Shown here one piece after another: positions 26,451-36,494 of a stretch of DNA of 64,000 bases. Under the pieces are notes generated by a model. The model searched no databases and was not told the DNA's origin. It was given only the letters and a program-made list of their open reading frames with translations. Source of the stretch: Hyphomicrobiales bacterium (lineage in GTDB: Bacteria > Pseudomonadota > Alphaproteobacteria > Rhizobiales > Beijerinckiaceae); assembly GCA_028290285.1 (NCBI GenBank), contig JAQGKD010000029.1:1-64000 (forward strand). The letters run 5' to 3'. Each line of letters opens with the position of its first letter. The first letter of the stretch is position 1. Both the position numbers and the translations under genes were made by a program.

Positions 26451-28544
26451 CTAGTCCAGCCGCACGAGCACGCTGTCGCTCGCGCCTTTCGCATCGATCA
26501 CGGAGACTCGGGCAAAGCCGGCGCCATCGGGTTGCCAGATGGATTGCCGCCGTAGATCTGGCGGGGCGACGGGAGCGCCATTGATCATCCAGGTAAAAGG
26601 CGCGACGCCGCCCTGCGCCTTCAGGGCAAGTGCCGTGGAAGCGCCGACGCGCAGACCCAGATCGACCCGCGCGCCATCGGGCGGAAAGGCGATCTTCAAT
26701 TGCGCGGTCCGAACCGCCTCCAGCGTCTTCGGCGCGTCCTTGCGCAGATGACGCAGTGGCGGCGGCAGTTGCGATGTGTGGGCGACGAACGCCCCGCGGG
26801 GCTGCGGAATCGGCGCGTAATCGGCGCCAGCGCGTGCGAATGCGTCGAACAGGACGGGCGCTGCGACCTGCCGTGCAACGAGCCCGGGAACCGCGCCATT
26901 GTCCGCGCGTCCGAACCAGACCGCGATCGTGAGCTTGCGGTCGAAGCCAATGGCGAAACCGTCCCGATAGCCGTAGGACGTGCCAGTCTTGAAGGAGATG
27001 CGCCCGGCGGCGGAATTCACCGGCGGCGGCGCGCCGCGCAGGACATCGGCCACGTACCAGCTGGCGACCGGCTCCGCAATGCGCCGGTCCTTCACCTCCG
27101 GCGGCGGCACATCCAGACGCTCCATGAGTTCTGGCGCGCGGCCACCCCGCGCAAGCCCCGCATAGAGCCGCGCAAGGTCGGTCAGTGTGATGCCGAGCCC
27201 GCCGAGGCCTATGGAAAGGCCCGGCGCGGCATCGGCCGAGAGCGCGATATGCGCACCCGCATTGCGCAGCCGGGCCAGGAAATGCGCGGCGCCGACCTCG
27301 TTGAGAAGAACGATGGCTGGAATGTTCAGCGAGTTCTGCAAGGCAACACGCGCCGTCACCTGCCCCTGAAACGTCAGGTCGAAATTCTCCGGCGCATAAA
27401 GCCCGAAGCGGGATGGGCGGTCGTCGAGCACGGTCTCTGGATGGGCGATGCCGTTCTCGAAGGCCAAGGCATAGATGAACGGCTTCAGCGCAGAGCCCGG
27501 CGAGCGAAGCGCCTGAGTCATGTCAACGGCCCCTGCCCGTGCCTCCGCGTAATAATCCGCCGAGCCGACACGCGCGCGAATGTCGCCCGTGGCGTTGTCG
27601 ATCACGATCATCGCCCCGGTCACTTTCGGCCCGAGGCGCTCGGCGGCCTCCTTCACCAACTGTTCGAGCGAGATCTGCAGTTTCTGGTCGAATGTAAAGC
27701 GCAGGATACGCCTTGCCGGGTCGACCTTGTGCGCGGCTTCCGTCGCGTGCGCGGCGAGCACGGGAAAGGTCCTACGCTCCTGCGGCACGATATCGGCCTT
27801 CGCTGCTTCGGCCTCTGCAGGCGAAATCAGGCCATACCGCGCGACTCGATCGAGCACACGGTTTCGCGCGAGAAGCGCGGCCTGCGGGCTGCGGTCGGGG
27901 CGTCGAAACTCGGGCGACTGCGGCAACGCGACCAGCAGCGCCTGTTCGGATAGTGACAGACGCCGCGGTTCCTTGCCGAAATAGGCGAGGCTCGCAGCGC
28001 GCAACCCCTCCAGATTGCCGCCGTAGGGGGCGAGCACGAGATAAAGATCGAGGATTTCGGCCTTGCTGAAACGCGCCTCGAGTTCGAGTGCGCGTGCGAT
28101 CTGGCGCAGTTTCGCCGAGGGCGTGCGCAGGTCGCGTGGCTCCAGCAGGCGCGCAACCTGCATGGTGAGCGTCGAGCCCCCGGAGACCACACGCAGATGC
28201 GACGCGAGTTGAAATACGGCGCGGGCGAAGGCGCGCCAATCGAGCCCGCCATGCGCGTAAAACCGCCGGTCCTCATAGCTGCGTAGCATGTCGATGAAAC
28301 GCGGATCGACATCGCCCGCGGCGAGCGGCAGCCGCCAGCGGCCATCCTCCGTCGTGAACGCGCGCAGCAGCCTGCCCTCGCGATCGACTGCGATGGACGA
28401 GCCCTGCCCCGCCCTCGTGAGATCCAGCGGGCCGAGCGATCGTACATATTGCGCCCAGCCCACGGGAAGCCCGAGGCCGAGCACGGCTGTCGCGATCATG
28501 GCGGCGGCGAAGCGCCTGCGTGACCGGGATGCGCGCATGTTCAC
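26451..28544 (-). CDS. pbpC: Penicillin-binding protein 1C
   Basis: 697 residues. After one N-terminal membrane segment (AAMIATAVLGLGLPVGWA) there is a GT51 glycosyltransferase domain with the EDRRFYAHGGLDWRAF signature. A transpeptidase domain follows, with SxxK as SALK in RSPGSALKPFIYAL, the SLN motif in QNSLNIPA, and KTG in SFKTGTSYGYRDG. A C-terminal BiPBP-type beta domain covers about the last 85 residues. It polymerises and may cross-link peptidoglycan. Its start overlaps the stop of the alpha-2-macroglobulin gene (ATGA); this pair is widely conserved, and the two are thought to act together in repair after attack on the envelope. Confidence 0.93.
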   Translation of the reverse strand: MNMRASRSRRRFAAAMIATAVLGLGLPVGWAQYVRSLGPLDLTRAGQGSSIAVDREGRLLRAFTTEDGRWRLPLAAGDVDPRFIDMLRSYEDRRFYAHGGLDWRAFARAVFQLASHLRVVSGGSTLTMQVARLLEPRDLRTPSAKLRQIARALELEARFSKAEILDLYLVLAPYGGNLEGLRAASLAYFGKEPRRLSLSEQALLVALPQSPEFRRPDRSPQAALLARNRVLDRVARYGLISPAEAEAAKADIVPQERRTFPVLAAHATEAAHKVDPARRILRFTFDQKLQISLEQLVKEAAERLGPKVTGAMIVIDNATGDIRARVGSADYYAEARAGAVDMTQALRSPGSALKPFIYALAFENGIAHPETVLDDRPSRFGLYAPENFDLTFQGQVTARVALQNSLNIPAIVLLNEVGAAHFLARLRNAGAHIALSADAAPGLSIGLGGLGITLTDLARLYAGLARGGRAPELMERLDVPPPEVKDRRIAEPVASWYVADVLRGAPPPVNSAAGRISFKTGTSYGYRDGFAIGFDRKLTIAVWFGRADNGAVPGLVARQVAAPVLFDAFARAGADYAPIPQPRGAFVAHTSQLPPPLRHLRKDAPKTLEAVRTAQLKIAFPPDGARVDLGLRVGASTALALKAQGGVAPFTWMINGAPVAPPDLRRQSIWQPDGAGFARVSVIDAKGASDSVLVRLD

Positions 28545-31500
28545 CTGCCTGCGCCGACCTCGAGCGTGCCGAAACCGGTGCGCCCGAACCGTTCGGGGCG
28601 ATACATGTCCTCGATGGTCGCAGGCGGATAGGCATAGCGCCCGGGCGTCACGGCACGCACGATATAGGCGACGTTGAAACTCGCCTTTTCCGATCCGTCT
28701 CGCTCGAACGCCGCGACGAAACGGTCGTCGCGATATTCGGTGTAGGTCGCCTCGACCGTCGGCTTGGCGAAGGCCAGCGCCTCCACGGAACCGCCGTCGA
28801 ACAGTTTGGGATTGTCGATCTCGAGTCCGGCGGGCAGGTGATCGACCAGCAGCAGCCGTCCATATGCGGCCTCTAGCTCCGTGACTTTCAGCGCGATGAC
28901 GAAACGGTCGTTCTGCTTGATGTCGGCCATGTTCTTGGGCTTGCCGTCGAGCGCGAAGAAGCTGCGCTCGACCTGATAGCCCTGCGACGCCGCCGGCTCC
29001 GGCTGGGTGGGATGGCCCGACGTGGTCACGACGATCTGTGTCTGGCCCTGCCCCGCGTTGCCGATTGCGATGGCATCCCCCGCGAGCGCCTTTGCAGGAA
29101 AGGTGCGATAAAGTGCGCCTTCATGCGGCTGACCCCCGACGGTCAGCGACATGCCTTGAGCCTGGGCCGAGACGGCGGAAGCGGCCAGCACCATCCAGTT
29201 CATTTCCTGCGTGCTGACGTAGCGTGTGGTTGCGCGGTCCTGCTGCACGGCGACGCCCGCAAGCGAGATCAGGTTGCGGTCGGCATCCGTCTCGGCGGCC
29301 AACGCCATCAGGCCTGCGCTGTCACGCAGACGCGAGCCGTAGTCCGGTCGCGAAAGGCGGGAGGTCTGCGTCTGGCGCAGGAGCGTCGCAGCGGAGGCGA
29401 AGACCGTCTGTGCCCGTGCGCGGTCGCCCAGCATGGCGAGCGCCGCGCCGAGTTGCGCGCGTGCCAGCACGGTCTCGAAGCTTGCCAGCTTGGTGTCCGA
29501 GAGATAGCGCAAATCGCCCATGATCGGGCGGCCGTTTCGCGCGAGAACGTAGATCGCGTAAGCGATTGCAGGTCCCTGCTCGCGTTTCACCTCGCCGGAA
29601 TTGACCACCTGATTGCGCAGCCGTGTCAGCGCCTGATCGAAGGATCGTTGCGGCACGGCATATCCCGCTTCGCGCGCCCGCGTCAGGAAGTCGGAAACGA
29701 AGGCATCGAGCCAGAGATCGTTGCCAGCACCCTCGGTCGACCAGAGCCCGAATGCCCCGTCACCGTCCTGGCGCGCCAGCACGCGATCGATTGATTCCTT
29801 CACGCGTCCAGCGACATCGCCGTCGATACCGAGCATCTGCTGGCTGGCGAGCTTGTTGACGTAAAGCAGTGGCATGGCGCGGCTGACGGTCTGCTCGGAA
29901 CAGCCGTAGGGATAGCGATCGAGCGCCTGCAACAGGGCGGGCACGTCGATGCCGCCGAATGGGGAGACGGCCACCGAGACCGCACCGGTTCCGGGCAGGA
30001 ACTCGGACAACAGGTCGTTGGAGATGGATACGCTGCCACCAGCCGGCAGCGGTCGCACGACGCGGCGATAGATCTCACCCGAGCCCGGCTGGACATTGAC
30101 CACGAAACTCTGTGTCGCATCCACGCCCGGACCCGTGAGGCGGAGATCTATGACCCCCTGCCCGAGGCCCGATCCCGTCAGCGGAATGCTCAGTGGCACG
30201 CGCTCGCCCTTGGCGAGCGAGATCGTGCGGCGGCGCGAATTGGGGGCGACGGTGAGTGGCCCGCGCACATCGAGCGCGATGGAATAATCGCCTGCCGCGC
30301 CTTCCACATTGTCGAGTTGCACATGCAGGCGCGAAACATCGCCCAGCGACAGGAAGCGCGGCAATGTCGCCTGAACGACCACGGGATCGCGGATGATGAC
30401 ATCCTTCGACGCCTGTCCGACCCTGGTCTTGGACCAGGCAACTGCCATCACGCGCACGGAGCCGTTGAACGCGGGGATGTCGAAGGTCACCTGAGCCGTG
30501 CCGTCCGGCCCGACCTTCACGACGCCGGAATAGCGCGCCAGCGGCTCCTGCGTGGGCCGATTGCCCTGCGCACTGCCGCCCGCGTCACCACCCGAGCGGA
30601 TCGCGCCGCGCGAGCCCTGCATGCCGTCGATCAGCAGGCCGTAGAGATCACGGATCTCGTTCGAGAGTTGCTTCTGGCCGAAGAAATAGGCCGAGGCATT
30701 GGGCGCCTCATAGCGGGTCAGCGAGAGAATGCCGACGTCGACCGCAGCCAGCGTGATCTCAGCATCCTCGCCAGGCGCGAGCCCGCCGATGCGAACGGGA
30801 ATCGTCAGCGGCCTGCGCGGCTCCATTTTCTCGGGTGTTCCGAGATCGACCGTCAGGCGACGTACGTCCTTGTCGATATCGAACCATGACAGCCCGAGCG
30901 CACGTCCGGGCATCCGCTTCGCCTGCTGGTCCAGCGGACGATGCACGAAGGCCACGGCATAGGCGCCCGCGCCCCACTCTCTCTTGACCGGGATGACGAC
31001 CTCGTTGTCGCCCGCCTTGATGTCGGCGACGCGGATGTCATGCACCTTGTCGCTGACGATGGCGACATTCGCCTTGCCCGCAAAGCGAGAGGCAATGCGC
31101 AGCTTCATCTGGTCGCCATTCTTGTAGTCGGTCTTGTCGAGCGTGACTTCCAGCAGGTCGGGCGTATCGGCCGTGGCCTCGCCAGACCATCCCACATTGA
31201 AGCGGACGCTGGTCGGGGCCAACGTCCCATCGTCGCTCGTGATGTCGAGCCGGTGCGCGCCCCAGCCGACGGAGGCAGAGATGCGCGCGAGATCGGTCGA
31301 AGATACGTCGACGCGGCCATCGGCGATGCGGCGCGTCGACTTCACGCGCTCGAAGCCCCAGCGTCCGTCGGAATTGTACCATTGGTATTCATTGTTGATG
31401 CGCGACAGCGACCATTGCAGGTTGCGGCCGGGAACGCGGGTGCCATCGGCCGAGACCGTCGCCACGTCGAAGGTCGCGACTGACCCCTCCGACAGATCAG

Positions 31501-33769
31501 TAAAATTCTTGCGGATGGCAATGAGCCCGTTGGTGGGCCGGACCGGCAGCATCAGGACACGCTCCACCGCGCGCCCGCCGGGCTCGCCTGCGCGCAAAAC
31601 GATCTTCGCTTCGACGGGTCGCGGCGCTGTGACTTCGGGGATGGGCACCTCCACGGTGACGCGCCCCTGCGCGTCGGTGGTTGCCGCCCCCTCGATATCG
31701 CTGCGAACGGCCTCGAAGCTCTCGTCCTCGAGACCCGCGATGAAGCCGCTGAGGCCCGGGATGTTCATGGTCCGGGCGACGTCTATGACGAGTTCGCCCG
31801 TCACTTCCAGCCCCGCGCCCGGTGCGCCGTAGAGATAGCGGGCCTGCGCGTCGATGCGCGCTGGCTGGCCCGGGATGAGCAGATTGTCCTTCGGCTTCAG
31901 CGTCAAGTCGAGACGTTCGGGCACGTAATCCTCGACGAGAAATCCGACGTCGCCGATGGCGGGGCTCTTTGGATCGGCGAAGGCCTGCACGTGCCACGCG
32001 CCCGTGGCCGCGCCTGAAAGCAGCGTGAAGGAAAAGGCCCTGCCGCCGAGCCCCTGGTCCTCGACGCGTTCGCGCTTGTATTCGACGCCGTCGGGACGCT
32101 TCACGACCAGCGTCACGGGGAGTCCGGTCACCGCGCCGCCGAGCGCATCGCGCAAGAGCGCCGTGACATTGACAGTCTCGCCCGAGCGATAGACACCCCG
32201 TTCGGGGTACACGTAGGCGTCCAGCTTCTGCGTCAAGGCGCGTCCCTTGACGCCGCGATCGGTCAGGTCGAACGGCGTCTGGCCGAGATCGAGGAAACCA
32301 TAGTCGTCCTCTTTCGCGGCGGCGATGATGCCCGGCGCCATGCCGCCGGTTCCGCGCGACAGGCCGGGATCGAAGCGAACATGCCCGTCGGCCCCCGTCG
32401 TCTGCGTGGCGAGGATCTCGTTGTTGCGCGCGATGAGGCGCAGTTCGACGCCAGAGATCGGATCGGCGGTGGCCAGCGACCGCGCGAAGGCATGCACGCC
32501 GTCGTCGCCTGAGAAGGTGGTGAGGCCGATTTCGGACACGACGAACCATTGCGTCGCCTGCGCCTCGTAGAGATCGCTCTGCTCCTGGGATGAGGACTGC
32601 GAAATCGGCGTCCCGCCTGCCCTCGCCGTCATCACATAGACGCCGGGCTCCAGGCGTCCGATGGCCTCCGTCACCGGAAAGGCGGTCACGACATCGCGGT
32701 TAAGTTCGGATCGAACATCGAGCGTTCCCGACCAGACCTTCACACCCGCATCGTCGATGATCTTTCGCGCGCCCTCGCCTGCGAGCTGGGAAAGAAATTC
32801 GCTGGAGCGAAGGGTGGGCAAAAGATTGCGGTCGCCGATGCGCATCACGTCGATGCCGACGCGATCCGTGTTCACCGACACGACGGGAATGCCTTCCTGC
32901 CCCACGCGCGGCAGCACGTAGTTCTTGCCCGTGAAACGCACGCGCGCCGAGCGGTCCTTGACGTAGATCTCGTAGTCGGCCGACTTCAGCAGGCTTTCAC
33001 CGACCGACGACGGCAGGCCCTGGCGCAGCACGACGGAATAGCGGTCGCCATGTTTCAGGCCTTCGACGCACAATTGCTGGTCTTCGGTGGAGATCGCCCC
33101 ATTAGCGGAGCCCGAGATGGCAACGAAAGGCGCGAAATCGACTTTTCCGCGCGCCAGCGGCTCGGAAAACTGGAAACAGGCACGAGGAGAAGCGGCATCG
33201 TTGTCGATCTTGTAGGCAACGATGCGGAAGCCCTGCTCGGCACGCAGCTTTTCGTAGGTCGCGCGCAGCGCGGCATCGTCGGCAAGGTCGAGGCTTGCGC
33301 GATAGGCGTTGAGCGCGAGGCGATACGACCCTTGCGAATTCTGCACGGCGCCGATCAACGCCAGCGCCTCGGCCTCGTCCTTCGGCATCGAGGCCCGCAG
33401 ATACCCGACATAGGCGGCGGCCAGCGCGTTGCGCGACCATTGCCAGCTGTTGTTGGTCTCCTGCTGCGCCAACATCCTGGAAACGCGCGCATAGGCGAGC
33501 CAGCTCTGCGCATCCCGCGGTGCGGCTGAAATGGCGGTGCCGAGGGGCGCGAGCGCCGCGCGTGGATTTCTGGGTAGGGACGTCAGGGCCGCCGAGCGAA
33601 GATCTTCAACCGTCCGCGTACCCGCCGCCGGACTCTCCTTGCGCAATTGCTCTTCCAGCCGAATTGCATTGCTGGCGAGATCGTCACGTACATAGGCCTT
33701 CTGGGCGAAGGCGGGCGCCGCGAATGTGAGTGTAAAGACGACGGCAAGCAGCTTGATGACCGCACGCAT
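28541..33769 (-). CDS. Alpha-2-macroglobulin family protein (bacterial A2M, YfhM type)
   Basis: 1742 residues. A2M proteins trap attacking proteases by a bait region and a reactive thioester in the periplasm. The thioester motif is intact: YGCSEQT, with Cys1290 and Gln1293. A series of beta-sandwich MG domains precedes it and a helical thioester domain follows. I chose the ATG at 33769, which gives a clear signal peptide (VIKLLAVVFTLTFAAPAFA, cleavage before QKAY); an upstream in-frame ATG at 33814 would hide it. No lipobox cysteine is present, unlike the lipoprotein forms of enteric bacteria, so this one may be soluble. It is translationally coupled to pbpC. Confidence 0.93.
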   Translation of the reverse strand: MRAVIKLLAVVFTLTFAAPAFAQKAYVRDDLASNAIRLEEQLRKESPAAGTRTVEDLRSAALTSLPRNPRAALAPLGTAISAAPRDAQSWLAYARVSRMLAQQETNNSWQWSRNALAAAYVGYLRASMPKDEAEALALIGAVQNSQGSYRLALNAYRASLDLADDAALRATYEKLRAEQGFRIVAYKIDNDAASPRACFQFSEPLARGKVDFAPFVAISGSANGAISTEDQQLCVEGLKHGDRYSVVLRQGLPSSVGESLLKSADYEIYVKDRSARVRFTGKNYVLPRVGQEGIPVVSVNTDRVGIDVMRIGDRNLLPTLRSSEFLSQLAGEGARKIIDDAGVKVWSGTLDVRSELNRDVVTAFPVTEAIGRLEPGVYVMTARAGGTPISQSSSQEQSDLYEAQATQWFVVSEIGLTTFSGDDGVHAFARSLATADPISGVELRLIARNNEILATQTTGADGHVRFDPGLSRGTGGMAPGIIAAAKEDDYGFLDLGQTPFDLTDRGVKGRALTQKLDAYVYPERGVYRSGETVNVTALLRDALGGAVTGLPVTLVVKRPDGVEYKRERVEDQGLGGRAFSFTLLSGAATGAWHVQAFADPKSPAIGDVGFLVEDYVPERLDLTLKPKDNLLIPGQPARIDAQARYLYGAPGAGLEVTGELVIDVARTMNIPGLSGFIAGLEDESFEAVRSDIEGAATTDAQGRVTVEVPIPEVTAPRPVEAKIVLRAGEPGGRAVERVLMLPVRPTNGLIAIRKNFTDLSEGSVATFDVATVSADGTRVPGRNLQWSLSRINNEYQWYNSDGRWGFERVKSTRRIADGRVDVSSTDLARISASVGWGAHRLDITSDDGTLAPTSVRFNVGWSGEATADTPDLLEVTLDKTDYKNGDQMKLRIASRFAGKANVAIVSDKVHDIRVADIKAGDNEVVIPVKREWGAGAYAVAFVHRPLDQQAKRMPGRALGLSWFDIDKDVRRLTVDLGTPEKMEPRRPLTIPVRIGGLAPGEDAEITLAAVDVGILSLTRYEAPNASAYFFGQKQLSNEIRDLYGLLIDGMQGSRGAIRSGGDAGGSAQGNRPTQEPLARYSGVVKVGPDGTAQVTFDIPAFNGSVRVMAVAWSKTRVGQASKDVIIRDPVVVQATLPRFLSLGDVSRLHVQLDNVEGAAGDYSIALDVRGPLTVAPNSRRRTISLAKGERVPLSIPLTGSGLGQGVIDLRLTGPGVDATQSFVVNVQPGSGEIYRRVVRPLPAGGSVSISNDLLSEFLPGTGAVSVAVSPFGGIDVPALLQALDRYPYGCSEQTVSRAMPLLYVNKLASQQMLGIDGDVAGRVKESIDRVLARQDGDGAFGLWSTEGAGNDLWLDAFVSDFLTRAREAGYAVPQRSFDQALTRLRNQVVNSGEVKREQGPAIAYAIYVLARNGRPIMGDLRYLSDTKLASFETVLARAQLGAALAMLGDRARAQTVFASAATLLRQTQTSRLSRPDYGSRLRDSAGLMALAAETDADRNLISLAGVAVQQDRATTRYVSTQEMNWMVLAASAVSAQAQGMSLTVGGQPHEGALYRTFPAKALAGDAIAIGNAGQGQTQIVVTTSGHPTQPEPAASQGYQVERSFFALDGKPKNMADIKQNDRFVIALKVTELEAAYGRLLLVDHLPAGLEIDNPKLFDGGSVEALAFAKPTVEATYTEYRDDRFVAAFERDGSEKASFNVAYIVRAVTPGRYAYPPATIEDMYRPERFGRTGFGTLEVGAGR

Positions 33770-33847
33770 GGAAGGCACTCCGCTGACCGCTCTGTCGGGA
33801 ATGCAACCTGCCACGTTCAGGTCGCTGCGGGAAGGTGGGCGTTTTCA

Positions 33848-35024
33848 TTAGGCTGCAGAAACGGGCTCCGACGCGTCCACCGGGACCGGAACGGCCGCTT
33901 TGGGTGCACGCACGGATAGATAGAGCACTATCACGCCGAGCGCGCCGGGAACGACGGCCAGCGATGGCGCGTCGGTGGCCCAGACCAACGCGGCTGCGAT
34001 CAGGCAGCCGGATGCCGCCCCCGCGTCCCACCCCGCTTCCGCGGCAAAATGGAAGCGGTAGGCGGCACCCGTTTGCTGTGCACGATCGTATATGACGCTC
34101 ATCAGGACGGGAACATAGATCCCCATGACTGCGGCGCCCGTTGCATTGGCGATGGTCGCGGCGATGGGAGACCATGTGGCGCTGGCGCGCAGCGCAAAGC
34201 CGAGGGCCAGAGCCCAGCAGACAATGACGAGTGAGCGCTGGCGCCCGCCCCGGTCGATCGCACGCCCACCGGCCAACCCGGTTGCGGCACCGGCGAGCGC
34301 CGCCGCAGCATTCGCGATGCCGAAGGAGTCGTAGTGCGAGCCCAGCGACACGAAGAGCACCATGGGCCAGGCCAGCGCGAGGCCGGACGCAATCCAGCCG
34401 TCTGAGGCGAAGGCCAGCATCGCCCCTCGATCGATCCCCTGCATCGATTCGCGGGCGCGCGGAACCGGACCCGCCGGGATCGACCCCATGAGGACGAGCG
34501 GCACGGCGGAGGCCACCATCAGAACCCCCGCGACGGCAAAGTCGAAAGCCGGGCCGAAATGCTGGAGCAGAACGCCGCCCGCCAGCGGACCGAGAACGCC
34601 GACCAGCGCGCCGACCGCTGTCCGAATCCCGAGCTCCCGCCCGCGGGAGCCGTCGACGCCCGTGACGGCCACGGCCGCGTGATAGACCGGGCCAATATAG
34701 AGCCTCGGACAAGGCGACCGCCGTCAGCCAGACGACGAGCCAGATCACCTGATCGGCGTATGCGAGCGGAATGAACTGGGTCGCGCCGAGCATGGCTCCG
34801 CTGACGATCGCGCCTCGATAGCCCAGCCGCCGCACGACGCCGAGCCCGACAAACCGCAGAGCGCACCGAATAATCAATAGCGAGGCATAGGCGACGAGTG
34901 CTTCGGAAAGGCTGAACCCGAGCTGAAGCAGGTATGCGCCCACGAAGCCCGCCGCCATGGCGACCGACAGCTGATAGAAGGCATAGTGGAGCGTGAGCAG
35001 CCGGAACCGGCTGAAACGGGACAC
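33848..35024 (-). pseudogene. MFS transporter with a single-base frameshift
   Basis: Two overlapping reading frames together encode one major facilitator protein of about 391 residues. The first 111 residues (GTG start at 35024, preceded by GAAGGA) run to SEALYWP. The rest continues in another frame as AVTGVDGSRGRELGIRTAVG and reaches the stop at 33848. Removing one C from the CCC run at 34689-34691 restores SEALYWPVYHAAVAV. Membrane segments and the helix-4/5 region look intact on both sides. It could be a recent inactivation or a homopolymer error in the sequence. It follows the DUF3830 gene on the same strand. Confidence 0.8.
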
Positions 35025-35075
35025 GGTACAAATCCTTCGGAAGGCGCGGTTTTCAAGCGTCCTGAATGGCTCGCA

Positions 35076-35489
35076 TCAGGCCAGTTCAAAGACGATCTTC
35101 TGCGCGCCCTTCCACAATACGGTCTTGCCGAGCGCCGTGAGGTTCTCAAGCCCGGATGTCAGCGTGATGAAATGATTGCCCGCCAGCTGCCCGGCCTTGC
35201 TCGCGAACTGCACCGCGCCGTAGCCCAGCAGGATCTCGGTCTCGCTGACACCACCCGGATAGAGGATGATCTGGCCCGGAGCCGGATAGCTGGTCGCATT
35301 CTCGTAGCCGACCCCGAAGTGCAGGTCGCCGAGCGGCATCCACACGCCCTCGCCGCTCCACCGGACGTGAATGACCTGGCTGTGGAAAGGCAAGTGCTTG
35401 CGAAACATCGCGCATGTTTGGGGGGCGAGTTCGTCCTCGAAACGAGCGCCGAACGTAAAGTCACCTGCTGTGATGCGAAGCTCGCTCAT
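35076..35489 (-). CDS. DUF3830 family protein (cyclophilin-like fold)
   Basis: 137 residues. It begins SELRITAGDFTFGARFEDELAP and includes FHSQVIHVRWSGEGVW and GQIILYPGGVSETEILL. This matches the DUF3830 family, small proteins with a cyclophilin-like barrel found in transport or catabolic operons. Function is unknown. The ATG at 35489 is preferred to an in-frame TTG at 35498. The MFS pseudogene starts 51 bases downstream, so the two probably form one unit. Confidence 0.75.
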   Translation of the reverse strand: MSELRITAGDFTFGARFEDELAPQTCAMFRKHLPFHSQVIHVRWSGEGVWMPLGDLHFGVGYENATSYPAPGQIILYPGGVSETEILLGYGAVQFASKAGQLAGNHFITLTSGLENLTALGKTVLWKGAQKIVFELA

Positions 35490-35706
35490 CCCGATCAATC
35501 CTCAAGAAATCTGATGCGCGAGGGGTAGCATAGGAATGACCGGGCGCAAAAGCGTTCCCGGCTCCGTCGCTGCTGAAATTCCAGCCACAAGGCGTGTCAA
35601 AAAAGGCCTGAGGCGCTGCGAGCCAAGCTCGAAACGGTGCAATCCACAGTGGCGTTGAAATCAGGAGTTTCGCAGCAGAAGTCGTTGGCTGGCAGGCGAG
35701 TCTACC

Positions 35707-36030
35707 TCAGCACGCAGGCGCGCAATAAAGACGATACAACGTCTCTAGCACGGCGCGCACTTCCACGCTCGCGAGCCTGTAGTAGATGGTCTGCCCGTCA
35801 CGGCGTGTTTCGACAAGGCGAAGCGAACGCATCTTGCCCAGATGCTGCGAAAGTGCCGACGGCATGAGGCCGACGATGACAGCGAGCTCGCCGACAGACT
35901 TTTCCCCTTCGAGAAGCGAGCAGAGGACCATCAGACGCTTTGCATTCGCCATCGCCGTCAGGAGGCGTGACGCTTCATCCGCCCGCGCTTCAAGACCGAT
36001 CATCAATGTGTCGTCCATTCCAGCTTCCAT
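35707..36030 (-). CDS. ArsR-family regulator, persulfide sensor type (BigR/SqrR/YgaV-like)
   Basis: 107 residues forming a winged helix. The recognition region is SVGELAVIVGLMPSALSQHLGKMRSL (split here by position: helix-turn-helix about residues 46-70), followed by a wing with RRDGQTIYYRL. Two cysteines, Cys37 in VLCSLL and Cys103 in LYCAPAC, are 66 residues apart. This is the same spacing as the sensing cysteines of SqrR and BigR, which form a disulfide or polysulfide link with reactive sulfur. A start at 36018 is also possible and has a better ribosome site. It is divergent from a YgaP-type membrane protein, with a palindrome between them. Confidence 0.85.
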   Translation of the reverse strand: MEAGMDDTLMIGLEARADEASRLLTAMANAKRLMVLCSLLEGEKSVGELAVIVGLMPSALSQHLGKMRSLRLVETRRDGQTIYYRLASVEVRAVLETLYRLYCAPAC

Positions 36031-36031
36031 C

Positions 36032-36067
36032 TTGACATTTTAGCAGCTTCGCAATTACGTAGTAATT
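36032..36067 (+). promoter_or_regulatory. Promoter with ArsR-type operator for the DUF2892 gene
   Basis: A consensus -35 TTGACA lies at 36032-36037. A perfect palindrome AATTAC-GTA-GTAATT at 36053-36067 covers the expected -10 position (TACGTA at 36056, 18-base spacer). A regulator bound here would block the promoter. The ArsR-family gene diverges from this spot, so it is the likely owner of the site. Confidence 0.6.
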
Positions 36068-36092
36068 ATAGTTTTACGAGGAGAAATCAACA

Positions 36093-36317
36093 ATGGCGAA
36101 TATCGGTTCCATCGATCGCACAATCCGCCTCCTCCTGGGCGCCGTCCTCGTGATCGCTCCGTTCCTGCCCCAGACCGTCGACGTGTTCGGGAACTGGGGT
36201 CTGTGGAAATACGCCGTCTCGGCGGCCGGCCTCGTCATGATCGGCACGGCGGCGTTTCGCTTCTGCCCGGCCTACACATTGCTGGGCATACGAACCTGCA
36301 CGCTCGCAGACAAGTAG
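36093..36317 (+). CDS. DUF2892 inner membrane protein (YgaP-type membrane domain)
   Basis: 74 residues. Two membrane segments (RLLLGAVLVIAPFLPQTV and WKYAVSAAGLVMIGTAAF) are followed by RFCPAYTLLGIRTC. This is the DUF2892 domain that forms the membrane part of the rhodanese YgaP; here it is alone, without the rhodanese domain. It has a GAGGAG ribosome site. Divergence from a sulfur-sensing regulator suggests a role in sulfide or persulfide handling, which is inference. Confidence 0.85.
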   Translation: MANIGSIDRTIRLLLGAVLVIAPFLPQTVDVFGNWGLWKYAVSAAGLVMIGTAAFRFCPAYTLLGIRTCTLADK

Positions 36318-36494
36318 CCGATTCATGTAAGCGCGCACCTCTCGGCTTTCCCCCGGTCGGTGCGCGGTCATTTTGCGGTTTCGCTTAAAGGTTCGCCCCT
36401 CTCCATATTTTGATCGGACGGCCCGCGAATCAGGAACCTCCTTCCGCCTCGGCAGTTTCTCGGCAGCCAAAAACGGCTTCTGGAGGGAACGTCA

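Noticed and set aside
26700-27953. 417-codon + strand open frame inside pbpC
   Set aside because: Antisense to the PBP1C gene; no recognisable protein family.
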